A stretch of DNA of 64,000 bases from Halopseudomonas pelagia (GTDB taxonomy: Bacteria; Pseudomonadota; Gammaproteobacteria; Pseudomonadales; Pseudomonadaceae), in contig NZ_CP033116.1 of the NCBI RefSeq assembly GCF_009497895.1, positions 4,402,001 through 4,466,000 on the forward strand, read 5' to 3'. The notes under the pieces are model-generated. The model was not told the DNA's origin and ran no database searches. It saw nothing but the letters and a program-made list of their open reading frames with translations. Shown here piece by piece: positions 44,319 to 53,876 of the stretch (its first letter is position 1; each line of letters opens with the position of its first letter). The position numbers and the translations under genes are program-made.

Positions 44319-44567
44319 ATGCCACAAGAATTCGACCCCAACGCCTTAGCTAAGCGCCTACGCCAGGATTCACTGGCTAGGCGCAAAAAACCCTATCGCA
44401 CCTCCCGGCTGGACAAATACACCGGCGAGCTTCTGCGTTTGCATGAAGCAGGTGCGCGTCCAGCCGAGCTGCAGCGCTGGTTGCTCGAGCAAAGGGTTCG
44501 AGTAACACATTCGACAGTAGCCCGCTGGCTCAAGCGCAAGGGGGCAACGAATGGCGAAATTTGCTAA
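44319..44567 (+). CDS. Small HTH protein upstream of a recombinase
   Basis: An 82-residue basic protein. The C-terminal half looks like a helix-turn-helix (LLRLHEAGARPAELQRWLLE, then VRVTHSTVARWLKRKG). It overlaps the recombinase gene by 17 bases, so the two are translationally coupled. It probably helps or regulates recombination. I do not know a named family for it. Confidence 0.6.
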   Translation: MPQEFDPNALAKRLRQDSLARRKKPYRTSRLDKYTGELLRLHEAGARPAELQRWLLEQRVRVTHSTVARWLKRKGATNGEIC

Positions 44568-45435
44568 GCCCGCCAAGCAGGCTCTCTCAGCGATTCGACA
44601 GGTCCAGCGCAGTGGCAATCTGAAAAGTGTCGGGACGGGTCGCAACTATCACCAGGCACTCACAAGAGCCGCAGAATACGCCAGCTCAGAGCGGGTCCCG
44701 GGTGGTCTCCACGGACTCTCCCGCGAGGAGGCTATCCGTTTCCTGGAGACACGAAGCCAGGTTGTAGGACAAAAGACCCTTGATCTAGATCGTCAGGCCG
44801 TGCAGGGCTTCTTACGCTCCATTGGCAAACTGCAACCCCCAGAACGCCTGCCCGTTATAAGGTCAGAGCATGCCCAAGCACTCCAGTCTCGTGCTTACAC
44901 GAAAGAGCAGGTGCGTCGAATTGCTTCGCACCAGCGAGAAGCCAATGCACTGGCGACGGAGATCGCCTACGCAGCAGGACTGAGGGCCCACGAATTGATC
45001 ACTCTGCAACCAGCCAAAGAAAGAAGAGCTGACAGCCGGCCAGCTAGAAATGAGAAATTTCTGGGCAGGTCAGGGCGCCGATACGTTGTTATTGGCAAAG
45101 GAGGGTTAACTAGAGAAGTCCTACTGCCGACCGATTTAGCCGAACGCCTGGAGACGCTAAGGCTGGAGATGGCAGTGGTCGTTGCAGATCGCGGCGTCTA
45201 TTATAAGCAGCATTACAAACTACCCGGGGGACACTCGTGGAGCCAGTCTGTCACAGCGGCCTCCCAAAGAGCTCTGGGCTGGTCTACTGGAGCGCACGGG
45301 CTGCGGCATACCTATGCCCAGCAGAGAATGGTCGAGCTTCAATCCAAAGGATTATTGAGGAGCGAGGCACTGGAGACGGTGAGTCAGGAATTAGGACACT
45401 TCCGACCGGAGATCACTGAGATTTACCTGCGCTGA
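44551..45435 (+). CDS. Tyrosine recombinase/integrase
   Basis: A 294-residue tyrosine recombinase. Catalytic residues are visible: arginine in AAGLRAHEL, lysine in YVVIGKGGLTREV, H-x-x-R in GAHGLRHTYAQQRM, a histidine in ELGHFRPEIT and the terminal tyrosine in EIYLR, only two residues from the end. The N-terminal SAM-like domain is at about residues 15-115. It is distinct from the two integrases near 56 kb. It may belong to a separate element or to the internal mobility module of this island. An obvious att site beside it was not seen. Confidence 0.78.
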   Translation: MAKFAKPAKQALSAIRQVQRSGNLKSVGTGRNYHQALTRAAEYASSERVPGGLHGLSREEAIRFLETRSQVVGQKTLDLDRQAVQGFLRSIGKLQPPERLPVIRSEHAQALQSRAYTKEQVRRIASHQREANALATEIAYAAGLRAHELITLQPAKERRADSRPARNEKFLGRSGRRYVVIGKGGLTREVLLPTDLAERLETLRLEMAVVVADRGVYYKQHYKLPGGHSWSQSVTAASQRALGWSTGAHGLRHTYAQQRMVELQSKGLLRSEALETVSQELGHFRPEITEIYLR

Positions 45436-45939
45436 CGAGACTGACTCCCACGAGGCCTGCCTCGTAAACCTCATCTAAACTCATGATGAATTACTTTGCC
45501 GCCCCCTTGCTCACCCTTGCCAGCCTTATCCGTCTCCCTGCAATACGCAGAACGCCCTCATTAGCTCCTGAACAAACAGAAAACCGCTTCACTTGATCTT
45601 TTCTCAAACTCCCTGACATCCCTAAAACACACTCTAAATGACTGTGACAACCCTTGCATGTCTAACCATGTCCTTTGATGACCCCGAATCAATACGACTT
45701 TTAATAACCCCGGAGCCTTCAATGCAGGGGAGCTCAAGCATGGTTCGATCGGTATGCTTTGGTCAGCAGCAACATGGGTGAGGTGCGGCTAAAGGCCAAT
45801 AGCAGCCATCACATGGGTCCACAGTTCCCGACTTTTTACGTACTAGCAACTCCTTTGATCTAATCCGGCTGCGCTTAAACTTCTGGGTGGTGCTTGCGAC
45901 TCGATGTCGGTGCCAGGGTGAGATAGATCATCAAGTACG
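45436..45939. other. Convergent intergenic region
   Basis: About 500 bp between the convergent recombinase and helicase genes. It is C- and T-rich on the plus strand around 45500-45720. No coding frame with a start site and no terminator hairpin were recognised. Confidence 0.5.
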
Positions 45940-48900
45940 TCAGGGGATACTGGGACAAATACTCAGGTAAGAACAACGACCGCAATGTCGACCTTTGGAG
46001 GCCGACCGGTCGCCTGCTGCAAAGCGCTGGGCCATTTTGTAAACGGTCGTGCTCTCGGCCCTCCTAGAAGGGCCGTCCTTAACGTTTTGGTCGGTAACGA
46101 TGGAGTAAATCGTTGCACTATGAGTCCGCGATCCGTTGATATTCAGCATCAAAGGGCGCAGATAGCTAAGGTCGTACTGAATCCCCATCTGTGCACGGAT
46201 CCAGTGCAGCTGTCCCCTATCCGCGAGCATCCAGGGGAGTTCAATTCGTACGCCGTTGGCTTCGGAAAGCATGCCCTCTTCGACGGTACCGCTGACACTT
46301 CTAACCACCGATAGCCCGCGCTTGGCGGCAGCTATTGCATCGCCCATCAGGCCAGGATCTTCTTCTTTGCTCGGTAGACCATGGGAAGCCCAAGCAGCTT
46401 GGAATGCCGTTGAAGGAGTAGCCCCATCCCTTGCAACAGCCAGTAGCATGTCCATGATGGCCCAGCGAGCTCGGATCGAAATGTCGATGTTCTGTTCGGC
46501 AGTCAGCGCAGCCTCATAGCGATAGTGGAACTGCAAGGGACAGCTCATGTAAGCCTGAAAAGCCTCATAGCTCACGGTGGGCACCACGGAGCTGCTGGCT
46601 AGCGGCATCGGCGTCACTGGTGCAGACGGCGGAACCTTCACTCCAGCGCGCTTGACCAAGCTCGCATCAGGGGCGCGATCCAGCGGCACGGGACGCGGCC
46701 ACCCGCTGATCTCATATAGGTAGAGGTAGTCGCGGGCCCGAGATAGAGCGACATATAGAAGGTTATTACGCTCTACCCGCTCCTCAAACATGAACTCTGA
46801 CGCGGTGCTGTTCAGCACCTCAGGAGGCATCAGCTCCAACCCCCGTACATCATAAGCAAAAGGTTGATTGGCGCCATATGAACCGTCATCCACATCAGTC
46901 ACGTGGACGGCTGGATATTCAAGTCCTTTGCTTGAGTGCACAGTCATGACGCTCACAGCATCCAAAACTCGGGCCTCAGGAGGCAAACCTCGATCTCCTA
47001 GCTTCTCTCCGATTCTGCGGCGCAGCTCTTCACGGAGCAAAAACTGGGAAAGCCTTGCCTGACGGATGTCGCCGTCACCATTGCGTACGGCGTAAACAAA
47101 CAGCCAAAGAGCTAGGCGCTGGGTATGTGCTTGGATCGATTGATCGGAGTGGTTGGGTAATCCGTAACGCTGATCGAGCAGCACCCTGGATACAAAATCC
47201 CAAGGCCTGGAATTTCGTTTGAGCCCACTGAGAAGCAGAGCGAGGTTTGCCTTGGCTTGCTGGCCAGCCGGCGATAGGCCGGGAGTGGGCAACCATAACC
47301 ACCGCCCTCGCTGCATGCTTAATCCAGCGCCCTTGCGCGTCAGGAACATGAGATATTCGATATCTTGAGGGGGCATTCGGAATGCTGGCTCTGACACCAG
47401 CCCCACCAAAGAGCGCGGCTGTCGCATGCACAGCAGCTCCATCAGACATAGCAGGCGCTTTATCTCAGGGCGCTGGCAAACGTCGCCAATATGCAGCACC
47501 GGCACATTCAAATCTTCGAGCGCTTCAACAATCTGCTCAACGTTTGCAGATTTTCGACTGATTACGACTTGATCTCTGTAGGGGACCCCCCTCTGCACTA
47601 ATCCATCGATGCGCTGTGCGATTGTGACAGCTTGGGAGGATTTGGAGTCGCATTCGTACAGGGTAGGCACAACCCCGATCGAGGGACGATATGCCTTGAC
47701 GTGCTCTAAGATCATTCGGCCAGTCAATGCATGATGGATACCTGCGCATGAAAATAGCTCCAGAATTTCTGGAGTGCTTCGCCGGTTTAGATCCAAAGCG
47801 TAACGCCGCACAGTGGCGCCCGGAACAGTGCTGCGGAAGGTGGAATCGAAGTTTATCAGGCTTCTGATCGATGCGCCTCGCCAGTGGTGGATGGCTTGGC
47901 GTACGTCACCGACCACCCAGAAAGATTGAGCATTCAGGGCCAATTGACGAAGAAGATCGACCATCACTTCGGTGACGTCCTGATACTCATCCACTAGCAC
48001 ATGAGAGAAATGATCAATGTACTGAGCAACTGATGTACGGTCTCGCTTAGCCTGGGTTGAGGGGAAGGCAATCAAATCTACATAGTCAACCAGGTGCTCA
48101 GCACGCATTGCTGCTTCGTAGGCTTCAAATAGCGTAGCAATGTCTTCCCGTTCATTGGCCACATCCGGCGCACAGGCAGGCAGTGCAGCTAAGCGCGTTC
48201 GGTAGTCAGCCGCTGTGAGACACTCTTCCTTCAGCCTTTTGATATGACTTAAGACCTTAGGAAGCCAATCATAGGGGTTTTGAAGCCTCAGATAGTACTG
48301 GAGCTGCACCTTGGGCAGCGTGCTTACCATAAGACGCACTTGCATCAGTGGATCTGCGAGCCGAACGTCTGATTGCAGACCAAAAATCTGATGGTATTTG
48401 CGAAGAAATTCGAGCCCGAAAGCATGAAATGTCCCGGCCCAAACATCGGAAGCCCCGGCGATGCCGGAAACCTTGAGGCGCTCTACCAGCTCATAAGCAG
48501 CCTTGTTGGTAAAGGTCAGCACAAGAATCTGGCAGGGTGGAACTCCTCGCTCAACCAGGTGTTTGATACGGTGTATGAGCGTGGTTGTTTTACCAGTACC
48601 TGGTCCGGCAACGACATTGACGAAAGTTTCCGAAGCAGTAGCAGCGTCATGCTGCCCTTGCGTCATAAGCGGCAAGGGTGGAGGTGGTGCAGGAGGCAAT
48701 ATAGGGAGCAAAACCCCATCGAACAACTGAAGGCGAACGATCTCCAGCGGAACCTGAAAGTTGGCCGCGATAGCCGTGGCTCCTAGACCGTGTTGAAATA
48801 ACTGGCTTGCGACTCCACGCGGTAACAGAAGTTCGCGGGCAAATACGTTGGCTTGAAGCTCCAAACGCTCACGTGCACCATAAGCTTCGACCGCGACTGT

Positions 48901-49248
48901 CGCCTGACTGCCATAGGAGTCCGTCAAGCTGCTCAAATGAGCAATCGTCTGTGCCGGGCGGTCACCATCAAGATACCAGTGACCCAACTCATGAGCGATG
49001 AGATAGGCCGTTTCGCCGGGGGAGGCATCGTTCCGAATATACACGGCTGGGATTTCTCGCTTCAAGACTCCACTGCCGCCGCCCAACTCAGGATGTCCGA
49101 AGGGCAATCGCTCGATTGCAATTTCGAGTGCATCTTCAACTTGGGCCAGTAATTCGGTGGAGCTTACCCCTCCGAGAGAGGCAGCCAAACCGACCAGGGC
49201 TTCTCGGGTTTCAAATGCTTGCCGACGCGCCCGGTCAAATGGGTTCAC
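45940..49248 (-). CDS. ImmA/IrrE peptidase - UvrD helicase - FeS/PDDEXK-like fusion protein
   Basis: A 1102-residue protein with three parts. Residues 60-150 are an ImmA/IrrE metallopeptidase: HELGH at 86-90 and E130-x-x-A-N in LELQANVFARELLLP. A proline-rich linker (185-195) leads to a UvrD/Rep SF1 helicase, with Q motif near 199, Walker A A-G-P-G-T-G-K-T at 214-221, VLVDEYQDV, and SVMTVHSSKGLEYPAVHVTD. The C-terminus has the cysteine arrangement of AddB/Cas4-like FeS nucleases (YMSCPLQFHYR and CGRCSYLSICPS), but I see no D...ExK catalytic set, so the nuclease part may be inactive. It pairs with the XRE-like gene just upstream (two-base gap). The role is likely phage or plasmid defence or element control. 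Confidence 0.85.
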   Translation of the reverse strand: MNPFDRARRQAFETREALVGLAASLGGVSSTELLAQVEDALEIAIERLPFGHPELGGGSGVLKREIPAVYIRNDASPGETAYLIAHELGHWYLDGDRPAQTIAHLSSLTDSYGSQATVAVEAYGARERLELQANVFARELLLPRGVASQLFQHGLGATAIAANFQVPLEIVRLQLFDGVLLPILPPAPPPPLPLMTQGQHDAATASETFVNVVAGPGTGKTTTLIHRIKHLVERGVPPCQILVLTFTNKAAYELVERLKVSGIAGASDVWAGTFHAFGLEFLRKYHQIFGLQSDVRLADPLMQVRLMVSTLPKVQLQYYLRLQNPYDWLPKVLSHIKRLKEECLTAADYRTRLAALPACAPDVANEREDIATLFEAYEAAMRAEHLVDYVDLIAFPSTQAKRDRTSVAQYIDHFSHVLVDEYQDVTEVMVDLLRQLALNAQSFWVVGDVRQAIHHWRGASIRSLINFDSTFRSTVPGATVRRYALDLNRRSTPEILELFSCAGIHHALTGRMILEHVKAYRPSIGVVPTLYECDSKSSQAVTIAQRIDGLVQRGVPYRDQVVISRKSANVEQIVEALEDLNVPVLHIGDVCQRPEIKRLLCLMELLCMRQPRSLVGLVSEPAFRMPPQDIEYLMFLTRKGAGLSMQRGRWLWLPTPGLSPAGQQAKANLALLLSGLKRNSRPWDFVSRVLLDQRYGLPNHSDQSIQAHTQRLALWLFVYAVRNGDGDIRQARLSQFLLREELRRRIGEKLGDRGLPPEARVLDAVSVMTVHSSKGLEYPAVHVTDVDDGSYGANQPFAYDVRGLELMPPEVLNSTASEFMFEERVERNNLLYVALSRARDYLYLYEISGWPRPVPLDRAPDASLVKRAGVKVPPSAPVTPMPLASSSVVPTVSYEAFQAYMSCPLQFHYRYEAALTAEQNIDISIRARWAIMDMLLAVARDGATPSTAFQAAWASHGLPSKEEDPGLMGDAIAAAKRGLSVVRSVSGTVEEGMLSEANGVRIELPWMLADRGQLHWIRAQMGIQYDLSYLRPLMLNINGSRTHSATIYSIVTDQNVKDGPSRRAESTTVYKMAQRFAAGDRSASKGRHCGRCSYLSICPSIP

Positions 49249-49250
49249 AC

Positions 49251-50327
49251 TTAACCCTCCAGCTTTAGAAGACGCTCTTGCTCGTCAGTTGGAAGCTGAA
49301 GCTCCCTGACTGCAACACTCCAAGCTTTCCGCTCTATTTGCACAGTTGGTTTGCCGTCAGTTGCCTTGAACGCGGGCACCGGCTGAGTGGCAAACCGACG
49401 CTCCAACGCAACCGACAATACATCCAGAGGCAGCTTTAAAGCCGCAGCCAACTTCGCAAGCACTCGTGCGGGTGCCAGCACCGTACCGCCTAAGATCATA
49501 TTGGTCAGCCCACGCTGTTCACCCAGATCGATCTGAGGAGCCAGGACTCGTGCCTTGACACCGCTTGACTGCTCAATTGCCCGCACAGCCTCTGCGACAG
49601 CCTCATCCGTGATAATTGATCCAGAAGAATCCGCACGCACAGCCGCAGCGTGGGGGCAATGGCTCAACGCGTTGGCGAGTATGAAGTTGGCAAATGACGA
49701 CAGTGAGCGGCCATACTCTCCTGCCCGTAAGCGAGCCCTCATCACCAAGCGTCGGTCAGCCCGAATAATCCAGTTTTCCGACTCGATACCGTCGTAATGG
49801 TTGGCCTTGAACTCATACTCGCTCAGTAACTTTGAGGGGCTTACTGTCCTTGATTCCTCATCAAACCTAACCAACCCATCCTTAAACAAATCCCGAGCGG
49901 CAGTCGATACCGATACCGCACGCCTGTCTGCTACTTCCTTTACAAGCTGGTGTAGCGAGACTTTGGTAGTCAACCCAACCTGCAAGCGTGCAGCAGCTCG
50001 CTCATCTGCTTCCTGGGTGGTAGCCGTAGATTTCATGGTCGTCTCCAAAATCTGCTCATCTACAGGTGCTGCTTGTGAGTTAGGCGCCATAACTGACGCT
50101 TCATCAGCGTGAGCTTGTGGGATTTGTTTCACCAGCACAGACATCAGGCTGAGCAGCAAACGTGGCTCATCCTTACCAGTGACTACCACAAAATGACCAT
50201 TAGCTAGAGTCATCTCACACTCAATACCCTGGGACGTTTCCCGCAAGCGCATGAATGGTTTGAGGCAGGCTAGGAAGCTAGCGCACCCTTGGAGATAATC
50301 GGCAGGCTGAAGCGTGGGCGTTTTCAT
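49251..50327 (-). CDS. XRE-like partner of the ImmA-UvrD fusion
   Basis: A 358-residue protein ending two bases before the ATG of the fusion helicase. The C-terminal region has the pattern of an XRE-type segment (LGEQRGLTNMILGGTVLAP, then VLAKLAAALKLPLDVLSVAL), as expected for the classic XRE/ImmA pair in which the peptidase cleaves the repressor. The middle part (VSLHQLVKEVADRRAVSVST, AARDLFKDGLVRFDEESRTV) resembles another DNA-binding helical segment. The assignment is by pattern and position. It is divergent from the oxygenase gene across a 97-bp gap. Confidence 0.6.
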   Translation of the reverse strand: MKTPTLQPADYLQGCASFLACLKPFMRLRETSQGIECEMTLANGHFVVVTGKDEPRLLLSLMSVLVKQIPQAHADEASVMAPNSQAAPVDEQILETTMKSTATTQEADERAAARLQVGLTTKVSLHQLVKEVADRRAVSVSTAARDLFKDGLVRFDEESRTVSPSKLLSEYEFKANHYDGIESENWIIRADRRLVMRARLRAGEYGRSLSSFANFILANALSHCPHAAAVRADSSGSIITDEAVAEAVRAIEQSSGVKARVLAPQIDLGEQRGLTNMILGGTVLAPARVLAKLAAALKLPLDVLSVALERRFATQPVPAFKATDGKPTVQIERKAWSVAVRELQLPTDEQERLLKLEG

Positions 50328-50424
50328 AGACGGATTTGGTCGTTGGTAGAATGGTGTGTAAGAATCACCGTGTGTATATCAACTGTATATCATTTTTGTA
50401 TCACTCGCACTCGTAGGGACACAA

Positions 50425-51459
50425 TTGATCGAGGAAATCTTTTCACAAGCAGTGCGTTTCGCTGTCACCAATTGGCGAACGGGCGTTACCTTTGAGCAAA
50501 TGCTTAACGGCTTGGCATGTCCTGGGGACCTTAGCCGTGAGCTGTTGCCGGCGATCGAGCATGAGTTAAACAAGCGCAATTGCAGTGGCGCTGAGGTGAG
50601 AGCCTTTGCCTGGTCACAGCCCTTCCTGAAGCTGGAGGCTGTTTTCCAGCCATCAGAGCTTCCGGACACCCCGATTAATTTTTGCCCCGTCCCTGATGCG
50701 GAGGGAACAGTGCTCGCACGGGTTTCTGCAATCGCCTGCCTTGCGATAATCAATTCCGCCTCAGTTTCCTACGGATCCGAAAACGGGGGGGACTTGTTCG
50801 TCAACCTCGTGGTGTTTCCTCCTGGCAGAGGTAAATTCACTGAGAAGTCGGCGGACAAGATGACTGGACACACTGATGGTGTGACCTTCCCCCTGCGCGG
50901 TTATAGCGACCCTGTGAATGAGCGCATTGCGCCCTCTCCAGACTTCGTCTGCTTGTCCGCACTCCGCAACCCAAATGAAGTGCCTACTACGGTCATGCCT
51001 CTTGAGCGTCTCATGGAGCGTCTGAGCTCTGAACACATTAAAGAACTGCAAAAACCTCAGTACATCATCGGCTCACAACTGACCTTCCGCGATGGTATGG
51101 TAGAAATCCTTGGCGACGAGCTTGAAGTCGATGATGCCCAGCTTATCTTCCCTATGAACGGAAGCTGGTGGATCCGCTTTAGCCACAGCACCACACAAAT
51201 TGCTGAAATCGGCCAAAAGTCCGCTCAGGAGGCGATGGATGCTCTGAAGAAAGCGTGCGCTGAGTGTGTTATTGCAGTGCCTCTGCAGCCTGGTGACATC
51301 GCTCTAGTAAATAACCGCATCGCACTGCACGGTCGTAGCGCGCCCGGCAAGGAATTTGGCGGACAGACACGCTGGTTGCTACGCACCTACGGGCTGGATG
51401 TCTCCGATCTAGCCCCAGGTCAGTGGCATGAGGGAAGTACCTTCATGCTGTATCCCTAA
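50425..51459 (+). CDS. TauD/TfdA-family Fe(II)/2-oxoglutarate oxygenase (asparagine-oxygenase-like)
   Basis: A 344-residue double-stranded beta-helix oxygenase. The iron site is H149-x-D151 in MTGHTDGVTFPLRG, with the distal histidine in NNRIALHGRSAPG and the 2-oxoglutarate arginine in RWLLRTYGLD. The overall look is that of the clavaminate synthase/L-asparagine oxygenase branch, which hydroxylates free or carrier-bound amino acids. The start is TTG 50425 with AGGG seven bases upstream. It is divergent from the XRE/ImmA-UvrD pair and stands alone, with no peptide synthetase or biosynthetic partner in view. Substrate unknown. Confidence 0.75.
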   Translation: MIEEIFSQAVRFAVTNWRTGVTFEQMLNGLACPGDLSRELLPAIEHELNKRNCSGAEVRAFAWSQPFLKLEAVFQPSELPDTPINFCPVPDAEGTVLARVSAIACLAIINSASVSYGSENGGDLFVNLVVFPPGRGKFTEKSADKMTGHTDGVTFPLRGYSDPVNERIAPSPDFVCLSALRNPNEVPTTVMPLERLMERLSSEHIKELQKPQYIIGSQLTFRDGMVEILGDELEVDDAQLIFPMNGSWWIRFSHSTTQIAEIGQKSAQEAMDALKKACAECVIAVPLQPGDIALVNNRIALHGRSAPGKEFGGQTRWLLRTYGLDVSDLAPGQWHEGSTFMLYP

Positions 51460-51870
51460 ATAAGAACAGATGCACCGGGGGAAGTAGTCGAACGCATGAT
51501 CCTGAACTCGTGGATGCTCGATCACCGCTTTTGGCTGGAAACGATCGACAGGTAGAGGTCTACTTCTTCCAGAAGCAGCTAGTTATCACGATAAATACAT
51601 CTTCTCATTTCTGAATCGATTTTAGTTAGTAGGCGTCTCAAAAACCCTTGAAATCGAGGCCAAGGAATCATCTGCTTTTGGCCGTTGCGTGCCGGTCAGC
51701 ATGACTGGTTTCGGCCAAATGCGGTCATAACTTGTCTAGATAATCGGGGCGATTTCAAGCCTACCAACTTCGATTTCCAGTCCCTCAAGCTCAAACCGAC
51801 AAAAACGCATTAATGCGTAAGCCTGACCCCATCCGGAAAAACATCAATATTCAGACGGGGACGCTTAGGA
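51460..51870. other. Intergenic region with an IS-end relic
   Basis: About 410 bp between convergent genes. It holds an inverted repeat TTTGGCCG/CGGCCAAA (around 51678-51719) and the IS terminus-like sequence at 51733-51757. No gene was recognised. Confidence 0.5.
51733..51757. repeat. Relic of an IS3-family terminus
   Basis: This 25-bp sequence starts TGTCTAGA and ends GGGGCGATTTCA. It matches the right end of the intact IS at 32069-32093 over most positions. No transposase sequence is left next to it, so it is either a remnant of a lost related copy or an isolated end. Confidence 0.6.
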
Positions 51871-52320
51871 TTAGTCGATCCAGCCTTTTGCACGCATCAT
51901 TTCGCACTCGCGTTCTAGCCAGTCCATTTGCTGCCGATACTCGCTCTCATCTCCGTCCTCATAGTCCGAGGGTTTGATTGCTCGGTGCCTAGCGATTTCG
52001 GCCAGAAGTTTGCGCCCCCGCTCAAGGCGGTTCGCCCAGATAGCAGCGCCGACGGTCAGCAAGTGCGGATCGCTTTCCCCCTGATGATAATAAGAATTAA
52101 CCAGCTCCAGAAAAATTTCGAAGTGGTTGCTGTCAAAGTTCCTGATGGAGCTACCTTGGAACTGGCCGAGACTGCCGTTGTAACAACTTAGAGCAAAGTC
52201 CTGCAAGGAACGGGCAGAGCTGTAGCCCTCGTTAACCAGTATGCTTCGATATTTTAGGAACGGCGAGTCGCTGCCTATTTCATCGTTTGCTTCGCCTTGG
52301 AGCGCGATCTTTGTACTCAT
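51871..52320 (-). CDS. Hypothetical protein
   Basis: A 149-residue acidic, helical protein. The start at ATG 52320 is chosen for GGAG seven bases upstream. The frame extends to 52362. FLELVNSYYHQGESDPHLLT and VGAAIWANRLERGRKLLAEI suggest helical repeats. I recognise no family. It lies alone between the oxygenase and the right-hand module. It may be an island-encoded accessory gene. Confidence 0.6.
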   Translation of the reverse strand: MSTKIALQGEANDEIGSDSPFLKYRSILVNEGYSSARSLQDFALSCYNGSLGQFQGSSIRNFDSNHFEIFLELVNSYYHQGESDPHLLTVGAAIWANRLERGRKLLAEIARHRAIKPSDYEDGDESEYRQQMDWLERECEMMRAKGWID

Positions 52321-52834
52321 ACAATTCTCCGGATGCCTGTTTTCACTCACCCGATCAACCATAACCCACTAAAATTTCCACACAACCGAACCCGGTGTAA
52401 TTTTAGTAGTGTAATGGTCTGCTAATCGCGTCGAAGACATTAAAGCTTCACGTAACCGGAAATCTTCTGCTGTTACGTTATCCACTGTGAATGACAGGCT
52501 AACTACAGGTAAAAGCTTGTCTACAGGAGAAAATACAGGACAGGCGCGAGAACCCTCGTGGTTACTAGGCTTCTCTGAGGCGACGGTTGCGCCGATCATC
52601 CAGCAGGCCATCTTGATGGTGCAGTAACGCAGTTGCATCTTCGTCGGTTAGGACATAACCTGAAGGCAGGTTCCGGGAGCCCCTGCCCTTCCCCAGCGCA
52701 ATTTGCGCCGCGGTGAATGCCTTCCCCTGTCCGCGTCAGCGGATCGCGTTAAACCATACATTGGGTCAATCCTACGATCTTTGAATCGTCTGGAACGGGG
52801 GAGCAGATGCAAACCAGATCTGAGGAAGCCCCGT
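52321..52834. other. Intergenic region between divergent hypothetical genes
   Basis: About 510 bp. A minus-strand frame at 52369-52638 and another at 52648-52914 lack ribosome sites and look non-coding. The sequence TTATCCACT near 52480 resembles a DnaA box, but it is alone. Confidence 0.45.
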
Positions 52835-53716
52835 ATGTCCCTATCTCGCAAGCAAGTCCTTGAACTAGCCAAAATCCTGCATTCTACGACCAAATCCCTT
52901 GGCCAAAGCAGCAAGCTATCTACACATCAAGAAAAACTCAGTCATTTGCTGGGCTACCGTCATTGGAATGCGGCAAGTGCTGGACTCCCAGAGACGATCC
53001 CTGAGGAAACTGCGGCAGCGATCGCCTTGTTGGAGGTTCCTGGCCAAACACCAATGACGTTTCTGGAGCATGGTCGTGCCGCGCCTTGGAAAATGCCATT
53101 GGTGGTTCGTGATTACCTGATCGCCCAATCCTTGGACCCCGATGGGTTTGGGGTTACCAGTTACACAAGGCCTACCCCTGTGTTAGCCCAGAAGCCCAGA
53201 TTTCTCACCATTGGCTTTAGCAGGGCTGTCGGCGAGTACACCGAGCACAGAGAGCTGCTAGACCCCAACGACATCAGTTACTGTCATCAGAACCACACCC
53301 CTATCATGGTGACCTTCGCTGATCATACAGGGAGGTTTTCCTTCAAGCTGACCCTCTGGCTTGTGACTTTCTCCGCCCTGAGTGATTCACCGATTTACTT
53401 CAACGGTGCCTCGCACAAGCCTATGTACAACAGCATTGTTGAGACAATTACTGGGATAGAGCCCTTTAATCGCAAGGGCTATTGCTTGGTTAATAGTGAT
53501 GATGCGCGGAATCCACATGCCCTTATCAAGTGCGATGAGCAGGGTAGAGAGATTGAGCACATCAGAAACCTCCCGCTCCTATCCGAGAGTGAGCTTTGGA
53601 CCGAACTCAAGGCCTACAACGAACTGCTGAACCTATCCCTCACGGACGCAGCAGAGATAACGCAGTCTACGGTGTACAAGTACTCCGAGTATGCTGGAGG
53701 AGAAACCTTCGACTGA
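52835..53716 (+). CDS. Hypothetical protein with plasmid-type N-terminal helical domain
   Basis: A 293-residue protein from ATG 52835, with GAGGAA eight bases upstream. Residues 1-50 (MSLSRKQVLELAKILHSTTK, then HQEKLSHLLGYRHWNAASAG) look like the short N-terminal helical domain found in plasmid and integrative-element proteins, where a similar L-x-x-L-G-Y-R-x-W-N motif precedes varied C-terminal parts. The rest is not recognised. A strong terminator follows 14 bases after the stop. It faces repA, with the iteron region between the two genes. Confidence 0.65.
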   Translation: MSLSRKQVLELAKILHSTTKSLGQSSKLSTHQEKLSHLLGYRHWNAASAGLPETIPEETAAAIALLEVPGQTPMTFLEHGRAAPWKMPLVVRDYLIAQSLDPDGFGVTSYTRPTPVLAQKPRFLTIGFSRAVGEYTEHRELLDPNDISYCHQNHTPIMVTFADHTGRFSFKLTLWLVTFSALSDSPIYFNGASHKPMYNSIVETITGIEPFNRKGYCLVNSDDARNPHALIKCDEQGREIEHIRNLPLLSESELWTELKAYNELLNLSLTDAAEITQSTVYKYSEYAGGETFD

Positions 53717-53730
53717 GTGAGATAAAAGTG

Positions 53731-53757
53731 AAAAACCGCCTCCAGGGGCGGTTTTTT
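53731..53757 (+). terminator. Rho-independent terminator
   Basis: The stem AAAAACCGCC / GGCGGTTTTT with a short loop is followed by T residues, 14 bases after the stop of the gene ending at 53716. The A and T runs on both sides mean it could also serve transcripts coming from the minus strand. Confidence 0.88.
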
Positions 53758-53876
53758 GTGTCATACGGAAAGTCGCTCTTTCGCGTAGAGGAAAATCTTT
53801 TGTACAGGGGAAGTTACAGGCCCAACAGGAACACCTCTTAAAGGCCTGCTCTCAAAGGCCTTGATACAGGTCAGAA

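Noticed and set aside
43777..44325. Overlapping minus-strand frames taken as genes
   Set aside because: None has a ribosome site. Their compositions are unlike the rest and they overlap the 19-bp palindrome or one another. At most they are decayed remnants.
52369..52914. Minus-strand frames between the two divergent hypothetical genes
   Set aside because: No ribosome sites. The second is antisense to the supported start of the gene at 52835. Composition is not gene-like.
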